The notes under the pieces were generated by a model that saw only the letters and a program-made list of their open reading frames with translations, was not told the DNA's origin and did not search any database. Both the position numbers and the translations under genes were made by a program. Positions 55,342 to 63,596 of a stretch of DNA of 64,000 nucleotides are shown in pieces; the stretch's first letter is position 1, and each line of letters begins with the position of its first letter. Origin of the DNA: Falsiroseomonas tokyonensis (GTDB lineage Bacteria > Pseudomonadota > Alphaproteobacteria > Acetobacterales > Acetobacteraceae); assembly GCF_019024325.1 (NCBI RefSeq), contig NZ_JAFNJS010000003.1, positions 555,693-619,692 on the forward strand, written 5' to 3'.

Positions 55342-55362
55342 AAGTTCCATTGAATGGAACTT
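55342..55362. promoter_or_regulatory. 21-bp palindromic operator in the IclR/DapA-like intergenic region
   Basis: AAGTTCCATT-G-AATGGAACTT is a perfect ten-base inverted repeat around one central base. It lies just before the IclR start and 58 bases upstream of the divergent lyase gene. Size and sequence resemble IclR-family operators. Confidence 0.8.
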
Positions 55363-55369
55363 AGTTCTG

Positions 55370-56191
55370 ATGAATGCGAGCATGCCGCCGAAGCCCCCGG
55401 CGCGTCAACGATCTTCCGCGCCCGAACCGCCCAAGGGGGTCTTCGCGCGCCATATCGAGGTGCTGGCCGCCATCGCGGGGGCCGGGGCGCCGCTGCGCTT
55501 TGCCGACCTCGCCGCCGCCACCGGCCATTCCAAGGCGACGCTGCACCGCATCCTGGCCGCATTGGCGGAGGAGCGTCTGGTGCGCGCCGATCCGCGCGGC
55601 GGCTGGCGGCTTGGCCTGCGGCTGGTGGAATTCGCCAACCACGCCTGGGCGGGGCTCGACCTGCCCAGCGCCGCGGAGGAGGAGATGGCGGCGCTGCGGG
55701 ACGCGACCGGGGAGACAGTGCGGCTGGCCGTGCTGCAGGGGGCGGAGATGCTCTACCTGGCGCAGGTCGATAGCCGAGAACCGGTCAGCTTCCGCCTGCG
55801 CGTCGGCGCACGTGGCCCGGCCTATTGCAGCGGCACCGGCAAGGCCGTGCTGGCCTTCCTGCCAGCCACGCGGCTTCGCGCGGTGCTGGATGGCCTGGTG
55901 CTGGAGCGGCACACGCCCCGGACGCTGGTGGACCGCGCCGCGCTGGAGGCGCATCTGGAGGCCGTGCGCGCGCGCGGCTTCGCGCTGGATGATGGCGAGC
56001 AGGCGGCGGAAGTGCGGAGCCTCGGCGCGCCGATCCTGGATCGCGGCGGAGAGGCCCTGGGCGCCATCAGCCTCACCGTGCCGGCCTTCCGCCTCTCACG
56101 CCAGGCGCTGCTCGCCCTGGCGCCGCAGGTGATCGCCGCCGCACAGCGCATCGCGACACGACTGCCGCCGGCGATGCGCGAGCCCGGGTGA
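55370..56191 (+). CDS. IclR-family transcriptional regulator
   Basis: A 273-residue regulator. The N-terminal winged helix (about 30-90) has HIEVLAAIAGAGAPLRFADLA and SKATLHRILAALAEERLV; the C-terminal IclR effector domain has YCSGTGKAVLAFLP and LDDGEQAAEVRSLGAPILD. It is divergent from the lyase/binding protein/enolase genes and very likely regulates them and itself through the palindrome directly upstream. The start is ATG at 55370; ATG 55382 is an alternative. The natural effector is presumably a substrate of the module. Confidence 0.92.
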   Translation: MNASMPPKPPARQRSSAPEPPKGVFARHIEVLAAIAGAGAPLRFADLAAATGHSKATLHRILAALAEERLVRADPRGGWRLGLRLVEFANHAWAGLDLPSAAEEEMAALRDATGETVRLAVLQGAEMLYLAQVDSREPVSFRLRVGARGPAYCSGTGKAVLAFLPATRLRAVLDGLVLERHTPRTLVDRAALEAHLEAVRARGFALDDGEQAAEVRSLGAPILDRGGEALGAISLTVPAFRLSRQALLALAPQVIAAAQRIATRLPPAMREPG

Positions 56192-56559
56192 GGCGCGCGG
56201 TTCGATCAGGCTCTCCCTGTCGTCAAGCTGCAGCAGGACGCCCGCCTCGCTGCCAGGTGGAGGGATGGATCCTCGGTGTGGCAGGCGCCCTGGGCGCGAT
56301 TCTCCGGCACGCGGTGGTCACGCCCCATGCCGGGCGTCTGACGAGCATCGACAACCGCCGCCTCGCGCGCGTCGCCAAGCTCGCCGGCGCGCCGGATGAC
56401 AAGGCCGCGGGCCTCGAACTGCACGCGCGCCTCAACCAGCCAGTCGCCGCCGGTGAGCCGCTGTTCACCGTGCACGCTGACAATGCGGGGGAACTCGACT
56501 ACGCGCTCGCCTATGTGGCGGCCAATCCCGGTATCGTCACCGTGCGCGAAGACACATGA
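56188..56559 (+). pseudogene. C-terminal fragment of thymidine phosphorylase
   Basis: The last 90 codons read as the C-terminal domain of a thymidine/AMP phosphorylase: TPHAGRLTSIDNRRLARVAK, KAAGLELHARLNQPV, GEPLFTVHADNAGEL and YVAANPGIVTV. The full enzyme has roughly 500 residues, so at least 80 percent is missing. Upstream codons (MRRAVRSGSPC...) look unrelated. It is followed by an overlapping fragment of a PRPP synthetase, as intact copies of these two genes often are. Interpreted as the leftover of a deletion. Confidence 0.75.
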
Positions 56560-57083
56560 CCACCCAGCCCTTGCTCGTGCCGATGGAGACCGGTGATCCA
56601 CTGGCGGCGCGCCTGGCCGCTGCGCTGTCGGCCGAACTCGGCACGCTGGAGACCCGGCGCTTTCCGGACGGTGAGACCTGGCTGCGCCACGCGAGCCGCC
56701 TCACCGGCCGGCGCGTGATCCTGCTTGCCGCGCTCGACCGGCCGGACGCGAAGGCGCTGCCGCTGCTATTCGCCGCCGATGCGGCGCGAGAGCTTGGCGC
56801 TATCGAGGTCGGGCTGGTCGCGCCCTATCTGCCCTACATGCGTCAGGATCGTCGCTTCCGCGACGGCGAGGCCGTGACCTCGACCAGCTTCGCGGCGTTC
56901 CTCTCGCGCTGCGCAGTGATGACCTCCATGGCGGGACATGCTCCTTCTGTCTGGGGGAAGATGACCATGCAGATCCACGCAGGACGTCCATACTTGGCGC
57001 CATTCACCGGCCTCGCATTGGCGCATCGCTTCCGCCTGCTCATGGCGCTGTGTTTCGTCGTGCTCGCGATCATGCTGGGCTGA
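56556..57083 (+). pseudogene. N-terminal fragment of ribose-phosphate pyrophosphokinase fused to unrelated sequence
   Basis: The first about 118 codons match the N-terminal half of PRPP synthetase: RRFPDGETWLR and LVAPYLPYMRQDRRFRDGEA with the ATP-binding arginine/aspartate region, then TSTSFAAFLS. After about position 56910 the frame continues with 57 unrelated residues including a hydrophobic FRLLMALCFVVLAIMLG end. The PRPP-binding loop and second domain are absent, so it cannot be a working enzyme. The ATGA overlap with the phosphorylase fragment shows they were once an operon. Confidence 0.75.
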
Positions 57084-57253
57084 TCCACGTCACGATCGGC
57101 CTCGGCCCGATCTGGACCGTGCGAACGAGGTCGTAGGAGTTTGTCCACGGCAAAGGCCGCCGCCGGCACGAAGTCCATGTCGGTCAGGGGTGATGGAGGT
57201 CCAGGACTCCGACGGGTACCGCGATCCAACCCAGAAAAGGAGGAACGCAGTCG

Positions 57254-57766
57254 ATGGGCACCAATGATCCGCGCGCCGCTGATGGGGGGCGGCAGGCAGA
57301 GCCGGCATCCGAAGGACCGCGGCCGGTTTTCTCGCTTTTCCTCGAAGACTTGCATGCAGAGCGGGTCGAGCGGGACCGCCGCAGCGAGGCCGCCGCGGTG
57401 GACGTCGCGCGACGCGAGCGTGACCAGCGGGCCGGCGACCGCGGACGCTTCGAGGCGCGCCGCCTGACCCACGCCGATCGCAACGCCATGCTCTCGAGGA
57501 TCCAGGCGGCCTTCGAGAATGAGCAGCGGGAAGTGATGCTGGTCTCCTTCCCGTCCGAATTCTGCACGGATGGCAGGCGGAAGATGAACAACCGGCTTTC
57601 GGACTGGCTGGACACGCTGCCGGGCGGCGCACAAGTCTTCGTCGAATTCTGGCGTGACGCCTTGCAGCCTGGCGGCTCCGGTCTCGGCGCACGGATCCTG
57701 ACATTCCCGGGTGGGATGCCCGGCGACGTCGGCATCGTCGTCACCTGGCCGCAAGGCAGAGGCTGA
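57254..57766 (+). CDS. hypothetical protein
   Basis: A 170-residue soluble protein preceded by an excellent AAAGGAGGA ribosome site, so expression is likely. The N-terminal half is charged and probably helical (FLEDLHAERVERDRR, RERDQRAGDRGRFEARR). The C-terminal half is a compact domain with REVMLVSFPSEFCTDG, NNRLSDWLDTLPGGAQVFV and LGARILTFPGGMPGDVG. No family recognised. Its stop overlaps the desaturase start (TGATG), so the two are translationally coupled. Confidence 0.7.
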   Translation: MGTNDPRAADGGRQAEPASEGPRPVFSLFLEDLHAERVERDRRSEAAAVDVARRERDQRAGDRGRFEARRLTHADRNAMLSRIQAAFENEQREVMLVSFPSEFCTDGRRKMNNRLSDWLDTLPGGAQVFVEFWRDALQPGGSGLGARILTFPGGMPGDVGIVVTWPQGRG

Positions 57767-58815
57767 TGCCGTCGGCCGCCGGCACCGACACTGACCAACC
57801 CGCGCCGGCGCGGGCCCGGTCCGATTGGCGCGATCTCAGAACGGTCGCCCTGCGCTTCCAGGAGGCATCGCCGCACGCCGCCGTGTTGCAGATCGCGACA
57901 ACCTTCCCGCCGCTGCTTGCCCTGCTCGCGGGGATGCATGTCGGCCTCCGCCTGGGATGGTGGCCCGTTGTCGTCGTGCTTGCGCTCCCGGCGGCAGGTT
58001 TCGTGGTCCGGGTCTTCGCCCTCCAGCATGACTGCGGGCACGGTTCGTTGTTCCACTCCCGCCGCGTGAACGACGCGGTCGGCCGGCTCTGCTCCCTGTT
58101 CACCCTCACGCCGTACGGGAACTGGCGGCGGCAGCACGCAGCGCACCACGCGGTCTGGAACGACCTCGACCACCGGGACCGCGGAGCCGACATCTACTCG
58201 ACCTGCACGACCGTCGCCGATTACCAGGCGTTGGGGCGGTGGCGGCGGCTGGGTTTCCGCACGGTGCGGCATCCGCTGGTTGCGCATTTGCTCCTGCCGC
58301 CGCTCGTTTTCCTCTTGCTCTACCGCATCCCCTTCGACACGCCGCCGGTCTGGCGCCGGGAACGGCTCGGCGTGCACCTGACGAACCTCGCGCTCGCCGC
58401 CAGCTATGGCGGCCTGTCTCTGATTCTGGGGTTCTGGCCGGTGATGACCGTGCTGCTCGCCGTGATGGTGCCGGCGAGTATCGCTGGCGTCTGGCTGTTC
58501 TCGGTGCAACATCGCTTCAAGGGCGTGCGTTGGCTCCGGCACGCGGCGTGGGACCCAGTCACGGCGTCGCTCGAGGGGAGCTCCTATCTGCGCCTGCCTC
58601 CGGTCCTGCGATGGTTCACCGGCCGGCTCGGCTTCCACCACGTGCACCACCTGGCGCCGCGCATTCCGAACTACCGGCTGGAGGACTGCCATAACGCGCA
58701 CCCGGCCTTCGCAGACGTGCACGTCCTCACACTGCGCGATGCTCTCTCCGCGCCGCGCTACGTGCTGTGGGACGAAGCCGCCGGACGCATGGTGACCTTC
58801 GCGGAGGTCGACTAG
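57766..58815 (+). CDS. membrane fatty acid desaturase
   Basis: A 349-residue integral membrane di-iron desaturase. The three histidine boxes are HDCGH (about residue 88), HAAHH (about 124) and HHVHH (about 288), with four or more hydrophobic segments between them. Such enzymes introduce double bases into acyl chains or act as ketolase/hydroxylase relatives, adjusting membrane fluidity. It is coupled to the upstream hypothetical gene. Regiospecificity cannot be told from sequence. Confidence 0.88.
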   Translation: MPSAAGTDTDQPAPARARSDWRDLRTVALRFQEASPHAAVLQIATTFPPLLALLAGMHVGLRLGWWPVVVVLALPAAGFVVRVFALQHDCGHGSLFHSRRVNDAVGRLCSLFTLTPYGNWRRQHAAHHAVWNDLDHRDRGADIYSTCTTVADYQALGRWRRLGFRTVRHPLVAHLLLPPLVFLLLYRIPFDTPPVWRRERLGVHLTNLALAASYGGLSLILGFWPVMTVLLAVMVPASIAGVWLFSVQHRFKGVRWLRHAAWDPVTASLEGSSYLRLPPVLRWFTGRLGFHHVHHLAPRIPNYRLEDCHNAHPAFADVHVLTLRDALSAPRYVLWDEAAGRMVTFAEVD

Positions 58816-59343
58816 GCGGCACGGCTTCGCCGCGCCGGTCCGGGTCGAGCTGCAGTGTCGCACGCGGCGGCAGGCGATGTTCGCGCAGTTCGGCCGCTTC
58901 GCCCTGCGGGAGAACGATATTGCGGCTTTGATGCAGGAGGCGGACGACCTCGGCGCGGCGTTCGCCAGGGCGCTTGAGCACGAGCTCGCCGGAGACAAGC
59001 TGGTAGTGCGCGCCGGCATCGGCTGGCGCCCTGGCGTCGTCGGGCATGCCCGCCGCCCGCGAGGCGCATCTCGTGAAGCCATCCCCGATGGCGCGCGTGG
59101 CTGAGAAGGTCCGGCAGATGATCCGGTAACTCGACGAGCGTCGCGCAAGGCAGACAGCAGCAGTCCAGAGCATTTCCTTCCTGCGTGGCTACCTCTGCGA
59201 TAAAGGGATTCGAATGATCGGCCCCAACGCGCCCGCTAAGCGTAAGATTTGGTGGCGGCATTTTTGAAAGTGCTGCCGCTCCCAATGGGCAGCCGTCGGC
59301 GACAACTCCGGCGCAATGGCCACAAAGCGAATCCCGGTCAAGC
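58816..59343. other. 528-base region without a convincing gene
   Basis: Two overlapping open frames of 75 (plus, 58877) and 148 (minus, 58727-59173) codons exist, but the minus one runs into the desaturase gene and neither has a recognisable domain or ribosome site. A minus-strand segment MPDDARAPADAGAHYQLVSG looks protein-like and may be a decayed gene. Confidence 0.45.
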
Positions 59344-61029
59344 CTAGGAAGCCGCTCCCGCCGCTCCGCTCCGATGCGCCAACAAGCGCGCCTCCACCCG
59401 CCGCGCCAGGGTGTCGAGATCGAACGGCTTGTCGATCACCTCCATCCCTGGCGGCAGTGCCGTGCCGGCGTTGCCGGAGATGAACAGCACCGGCAGTCCC
59501 GGGACGCGTTCGCGCGCGGCCTCAGCCACCTGCTGCCCGTTCATGCCGTTCGGCAAGCCGACGTCGGTGACCATCAAGTCCGGGCGGGCACTTGCCAGGA
59601 TGCGCAGCGCCTCCGGCCCATCCCGCGCCTCCAGCACCGTGTGGCCAAGCTCGCGCAGCCGGTCAGCTGCCGGCCCGCGGATTGCGTCCTGGTCTTCCAC
59701 CAGCAGCACGGTCCCACCCGCGCCGGTCGGAGGGGGAGGCGCCGGCCCCGGCTGTATGTCCTCTGGCGTCGCGCCTTCATGCAGCGGCAGCAGGAGGCGG
59801 ACCGTGGTGCCCCGCCCGGGCACGCTCTCGATCCGGGCCACTCCACCCAACTGCCGCGCGAAGCCCCAGACCTGGCTCAGCCCCAGCCCGGTGCCCTCGC
59901 CATGCGGCTTGGTGGTGAAGAACGGCTCGAACACCCGCGCCCGCACGTCCGAAGCCATACCGATCCCAGTGTCCGCGACCGTTACCACCACGTAGGGTCC
60001 CGCCCCAGCCTCACCGTCCGGGACGTCCGCCGCCGAGAGCCAAACGTCCTCCGTGCCAACCGTGAGCCGCCCGCCTTCCGGCATGGCGTCGCGCGCATTT
60101 ATGCAGAGGTTCAGCAGAGCGCTTTCCAGCTCGCCCGCGTCGCACAGCACTCTCCCGGCGCCATCGCGCAGCCTCAGGTCCAGCATGATCCCGGGGCCGA
60201 CTGTGCGGCGGATCAGGTCTGCCATCCCCGTGATCGATGCGTCCGCGTCGACCAACCTCGGGTCAAGCGGGCGGCGCCGCGCGAAGGCCAGCAGCCGCTG
60301 CGTCAGTCCGGCGGCTCGCGCGGCAGCGTCGCGCCCAGCGTCGATATAACGCGCCGCATCGTCCAGCCGTCCGGCCTGCATGCGTCGTCGCGCCATATCC
60401 AGCGCGCCGGTGACGCCCTGGAGCATGTTGTTGAAGTCGTGCGCGATGCCCCCGGTAAGTTGGCCAACCGCCTCCATCTTCTGCGCCTGCCGAAAACCAT
60501 CCTCGGCCGTCATCATCTGGAACGTCCGCTCGGTGAACCTTGACTCCATCTCCTCACGGCCGCGCGTCAGCACCTCCTGGGTTCGGCGTTCCTCGGAAAC
60601 GTCGCGTAACAGCACAACGCCACCTGAAATTCGGCCCGCCTCATCACGAATCGGGCTGGCGGCAAACCAGCAGAAGAACCGGCGCCCGCTGGTCTGCACG
60701 ATTTCAAGGACTTCATCCTCGACCACTTCGCCCTTCAGCACGGCACGCGCGCCAGGCCACTCCTCCGACGCGACCGGCCGGCCGTCGAGATGATATCGCT
60801 GATCGTCATCGCTATAGATGCGGGTCGCCTTGTTGTGCGCCTGGTGGCCCCAAAGCTTGTCGAACATGGCGTTGCGAAACAGGATTTCGCCAGCGGTGCC
60901 AATGAACACGATGGCAAGCGGCGCTTGCTCGAGCACGGCGCGAAGCGGCGCGTCGCTGCCACCGGTCGGCCAGAGGTGACGATCCGCGAAGTCGTTCACT
61001 GCCAGAAGCCCGCAGAGCGGCGGCCCCAT
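59344..61029 (-). CDS. hybrid sensor histidine kinase with PAS and receiver domains
   Basis: A 561-residue soluble hybrid kinase. An N-terminal PAS domain (about 28-150) has AVLEQAPLAIVFIGTAGEILF. A coiled linker leads to the HisKA domain with GGIAHDFNNMLQG (His197), the HATPase domain with NLCINARDAMPEGG, VADTGIGM and GTGLGLSQVWG, and a C-terminal receiver with VEDQDA, Asp489 in VTDVGLPNG and Lys in IDKPFD. No transmembrane segment, so it senses a cytoplasmic or diffusible cue. No cognate response regulator is adjacent. The start is ATG at 61029, because the upstream extension has no protein-like content. Confidence 0.9.
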   Translation of the reverse strand: MGPPLCGLLAVNDFADRHLWPTGGSDAPLRAVLEQAPLAIVFIGTAGEILFRNAMFDKLWGHQAHNKATRIYSDDDQRYHLDGRPVASEEWPGARAVLKGEVVEDEVLEIVQTSGRRFFCWFAASPIRDEAGRISGGVVLLRDVSEERRTQEVLTRGREEMESRFTERTFQMMTAEDGFRQAQKMEAVGQLTGGIAHDFNNMLQGVTGALDMARRRMQAGRLDDAARYIDAGRDAAARAAGLTQRLLAFARRRPLDPRLVDADASITGMADLIRRTVGPGIMLDLRLRDGAGRVLCDAGELESALLNLCINARDAMPEGGRLTVGTEDVWLSAADVPDGEAGAGPYVVVTVADTGIGMASDVRARVFEPFFTTKPHGEGTGLGLSQVWGFARQLGGVARIESVPGRGTTVRLLLPLHEGATPEDIQPGPAPPPPTGAGGTVLLVEDQDAIRGPAADRLRELGHTVLEARDGPEALRILASARPDLMVTDVGLPNGMNGQQVAEAARERVPGLPVLFISGNAGTALPPGMEVIDKPFDLDTLARRVEARLLAHRSGAAGAAS

Positions 61030-61636
61030 GTACGGATGTCGTGGACCGTGTGCCGAAGGTCGCAGTGGCCGGGGTTGTCCTGGGTCGGTTGCAAGTGGTG
61101 GCTTCTGTCGGCGAGCGCGAAGCCGCAGCAATGGCGCAGCGTGCGGGGTTGGACAGCGGCCAGACCAACGCCCACCACGGCGTCCGCAACGAGGTGGTTC
61201 ACCATCTGTCGGGTCAGCAGTTGGCCCCGCTCGTCGGCAGGGTAGGACACTAGCCGGAGCTCCAGCGACAGCGGCGCCTCGGCTCCTGGGCGCCGGTCGG
61301 ATGCTTCCGGCACTCCAACACATCGACCGACAATTGTACTCAGCATCATCTGGCAGAAGGCCTGCATTAATTGGGCCCACACGGAAGCGTGTTTTGCCGC
61401 TGCTGTCTGTTGTTTCTCCAACGGACGGGCGCAACCGATCACGCAACCGCAGCGTTTGCTCGTTGGCCAGCCACAGGCTGGCGGAGAATTCTGCTCGGGG
61501 GCGGGGCAGCCGCTGCTGAAGCCGATGCCATCGGCTGGAGTGGCAAAGCCACGACCTCTGATATCAACGCTTTCCAGAATGCTGGCGCGAGAAATCATCT
61601 CTAAAGAGATTCATTTACGGCAAGGAATTAAATCTT
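61030..61636. other. 607-base intergenic region before the Crp/Fnr gene
   Basis: No open frame here has a recognisable domain. Composition becomes more AT-rich toward the right end, and a palindrome occurs at 61597-61610. A minus-strand frame from 61598 contains only weakly protein-like sequence. Confidence 0.5.
61597..61610. promoter_or_regulatory. 14-bp palindrome upstream of the Crp/Fnr gene
   Basis: ATCTCT-AA-AGAGAT, a perfect inverted repeat 27 bases before the start codon. A possible autoregulatory site; the half-sites do not match the classic Fnr TTGAT. Confidence 0.5.
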
Positions 61637-62401
61637 ATGAAGGCGCCGCAGGTCGACAAGCTTTTACACAAAAATCAGCTTCTTGGCGCTTTCGAGCCTG
61701 ATGTTCGGGCCAGGATCATGCGCCGCATGGAGCCCGTGGAGATGAAGCTCGGAACAACGGTTTGCGAGGCGGGGGGTATATTAAGGCATGCGTATTTTCC
61801 AGAAGGGTGCGTTTTGTCGCTCCTGACCGTTTTGGAAAATGGGTCTGAAATCGAGTGCGCGAACATTGGGCGAGAGGGCGCATTTGGGATATTTGCAGCA
61901 ATGTACAGCCGCGTTTCATTCAATAGATGCACTGTCCAGCTTCAAGGGCCGATGGTGCGATGCGAGATTGAATTGCTGCGGGATGAATTCCAAAAAAGCA
62001 AACATTTGCAAGATCTTTTTGTAAGTTTTTCGGAGACGCTATTGTCGCAAGTGATGCAAACTGTGGCGTGCAACTCTCTCCACACCGTGGAGGAGCGACT
62101 GTGTCGGTGGCTCCTGATGATGCATGATCGTGCAGAAGGAACCAAGCTGACCTACACGCATGAGTTTCTTGCGCGCATAATGGGAGCGAACCGGACATCG
62201 GTCACGCTGGCTGCTCAATCTTTGCAAAATCAAGGTTTCATCAACTATCGGCGCGGTTTGATGCAGGTGGTGAATCGACCCGGCTTGGAGGCGGCGTCCT
62301 GCGAATGTTATGCGGTAGTGAAGAAACGGTTCGACGCGTTTCTGACGCCGCCATCAAGTGCTGCTCAGGAAACCAAGACTGGACGAGGCGGTACGCGGTA
62401 A
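61637..62401 (+). CDS. Crp/Fnr-family transcriptional regulator
   Basis: A 254-residue regulator with an N-terminal cyclic-nucleotide-binding fold (about 15-130; AYFPEGCVLSLLTVLENGSEI in parts) and a C-terminal Crp-type winged helix (about 150-225; TVEERLCRWLLMMHDR, THEFLARIMGANRTSVT). The N-terminal cysteine cluster of true Fnr is absent, so it is not an oxygen-sensing iron-sulfur form. The gene is clearly less GC-rich than the rest of the window, with codons such as TTT, AAA and CAA more frequent, suggesting transfer. Confidence 0.88.
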   Translation: MKAPQVDKLLHKNQLLGAFEPDVRARIMRRMEPVEMKLGTTVCEAGGILRHAYFPEGCVLSLLTVLENGSEIECANIGREGAFGIFAAMYSRVSFNRCTVQLQGPMVRCEIELLRDEFQKSKHLQDLFVSFSETLLSQVMQTVACNSLHTVEERLCRWLLMMHDRAEGTKLTYTHEFLARIMGANRTSVTLAAQSLQNQGFINYRRGLMQVVNRPGLEAASCECYAVVKKRFDAFLTPPSSAAQETKTGRGGTR

Positions 62402-62930
62402 TCCTCGTATCTCACTCGGCATTGAGTGGCGAACCGTCAATTCCGCGGTGATTTAAAATTTAGGTTCTGGTTGCCTGGCGTATCCGGCTCTGCCAGGCCG
62501 AATGGCGGCGCTGTATTCCGGCCCTTCGATCCAGCAACCTGAGGGCCGCCTACCCGTCGCTTGTTCGCCCAGGTTCGCCCCAAACCGCCCACAGCTGCTG
62601 AAAAACGGCACCCTAACCCGGCCCCCAGGAACGAGTGTTCCGGGTAGGCGGCCCGGTGAGGGGGGTCATAAATGCCTGAGTTGGCTGGGGAAATTGGAGC
62701 AGCGGTGGGAACCCGATTCCAACCTTCTCTGGGCGGTGGGCGCTCAAGCGCCGTTGCCCTGAGGCTGCGCAAGCGCCGGGTCATGACGCGCTGGGCAGAA
62801 AGAGAGGCAGGTCTCGATCGCTCGGCTGCGAGCCAAGATGTTGTCCGATCAGCCCGCCTGCCTTGGCGTCCGACCGCCGGCATGATTCGTATCGGGTGCG
62901 TCATCGCCGGCCTGGTGCCTGCCCCGCACT
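62402..62930. other. 529-base intergenic region containing an inverted-repeat element
   Basis: No supported gene. It contains a GCCTGGC...GCCAGGC hairpin near 62470-62500 that may end the Crp/Fnr transcript, and the inverted-repeat-flanked segment described separately. Confidence 0.5.
62543..62654. repeat. 112-bp segment bounded by perfect 13-bp inverted repeats
   Basis: GGGCCGCCTACCC at 62543-62555 recurs as its exact reverse complement GGGTAGGCGGCCC at 62642-62654. The interior contains a GGAACGAGTGTTCC palindrome at about 62631. No open frame of note. It could be a small non-autonomous mobile element; no flanking target duplication was evident. Confidence 0.6.
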
Positions 62931-63443
62931 TTAGACCAGCCGCCGCAGCGCGTCGTCGTCGAAAGCCTCGCATGCGAGCTGCGCGCGATACGGGTCCCCC
63001 TCAAGCCCCAGCACCGCCGCGAAGGCAGGCTCGGTCTTCATACCCTGCCGCCGCCGATCCCTCACGCGGTCTCGAAGCGCCGTGCCGCCAATTCGCAGCA
63101 GCCCGGCCTCGATGCGAGCGTGCCGCCAGGCCATCTGCTGTTCGACCGGTTCGCCGGCGGCGAAGATCACGACCTCCCAGCCGCCGGCCTGGAAGCGCGC
63201 CACCAGCGGGCGGTACGCGCCGCGCCATTGCCACAACGCGAAGCCCGGCCAGCCGCAGCAGAGCGGCCAGAACACGGCGAGAAACGCATTGGGATCCGGC
63301 GCGTGGCAGGGGATGTCGAGGTCGCTGCCGGGCAGGTCGAGCCCGAGCGCCGGCGTGCCGGCGACCCGCGGATCGAAGGGATCGAGCCGCCGCGCCGGAT
63401 CCAGGTGCCGCAAGACCTCCTGCCATGGCAGTCGCGCGACCAT
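62931..63443 (-). CDS. DUF4269 protein (nucleotidyltransferase-like)
   Basis: A 170-residue protein matching the DUF4269 pattern: GLDLPGSDLDIPCH with an acidic pair like the GS...DxD of nucleotidyltransferases, then AWRHARIEAGLLRI and MKTEPAFAAVLGLEGDPY. Enzymatic role is unknown. ATG at 63443 is the start. Isolated between intergenic regions in the accessory end of the window. Confidence 0.8.
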   Translation of the reverse strand: MVARLPWQEVLRHLDPARRLDPFDPRVAGTPALGLDLPGSDLDIPCHAPDPNAFLAVFWPLCCGWPGFALWQWRGAYRPLVARFQAGGWEVVIFAAGEPVEQQMAWRHARIEAGLLRIGGTALRDRVRDRRRQGMKTEPAFAAVLGLEGDPYRAQLACEAFDDDALRRLV

Positions 63444-63596
63444 CCGCGCTTGCCTCAGCCGAGCCTCACCTCGCGTCGCATGAGGACGATATACACCCCC
63501 TCGAAGGTTTCGCGGTGCGCCGCGACCCAGGCCTAGATGGCCTCCGTCGCGACATCGCGCAAACGGGCAGTGCCACCGCTGACGGCGACCACAGCA

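Noticed and set aside
58727-59173. 148-codon minus-strand frame after the desaturase
   Set aside because: It extends into the desaturase coding region, has no ribosome site and only a short protein-like patch, so it is described as a gap rather than called a gene.
61030-61446. N-terminal extension of the hybrid sensor kinase
   Set aside because: Residues upstream of the ATG at 61029 are Arg/Pro/Ser-rich with no domain; the PAS domain begins after this ATG.
62670-62745. tRNA-like T-arm sequence
   Set aside because: The GGGAACCCGATTCC stretch does not fit into a cloverleaf with a matching acceptor stem or anticodon arm.
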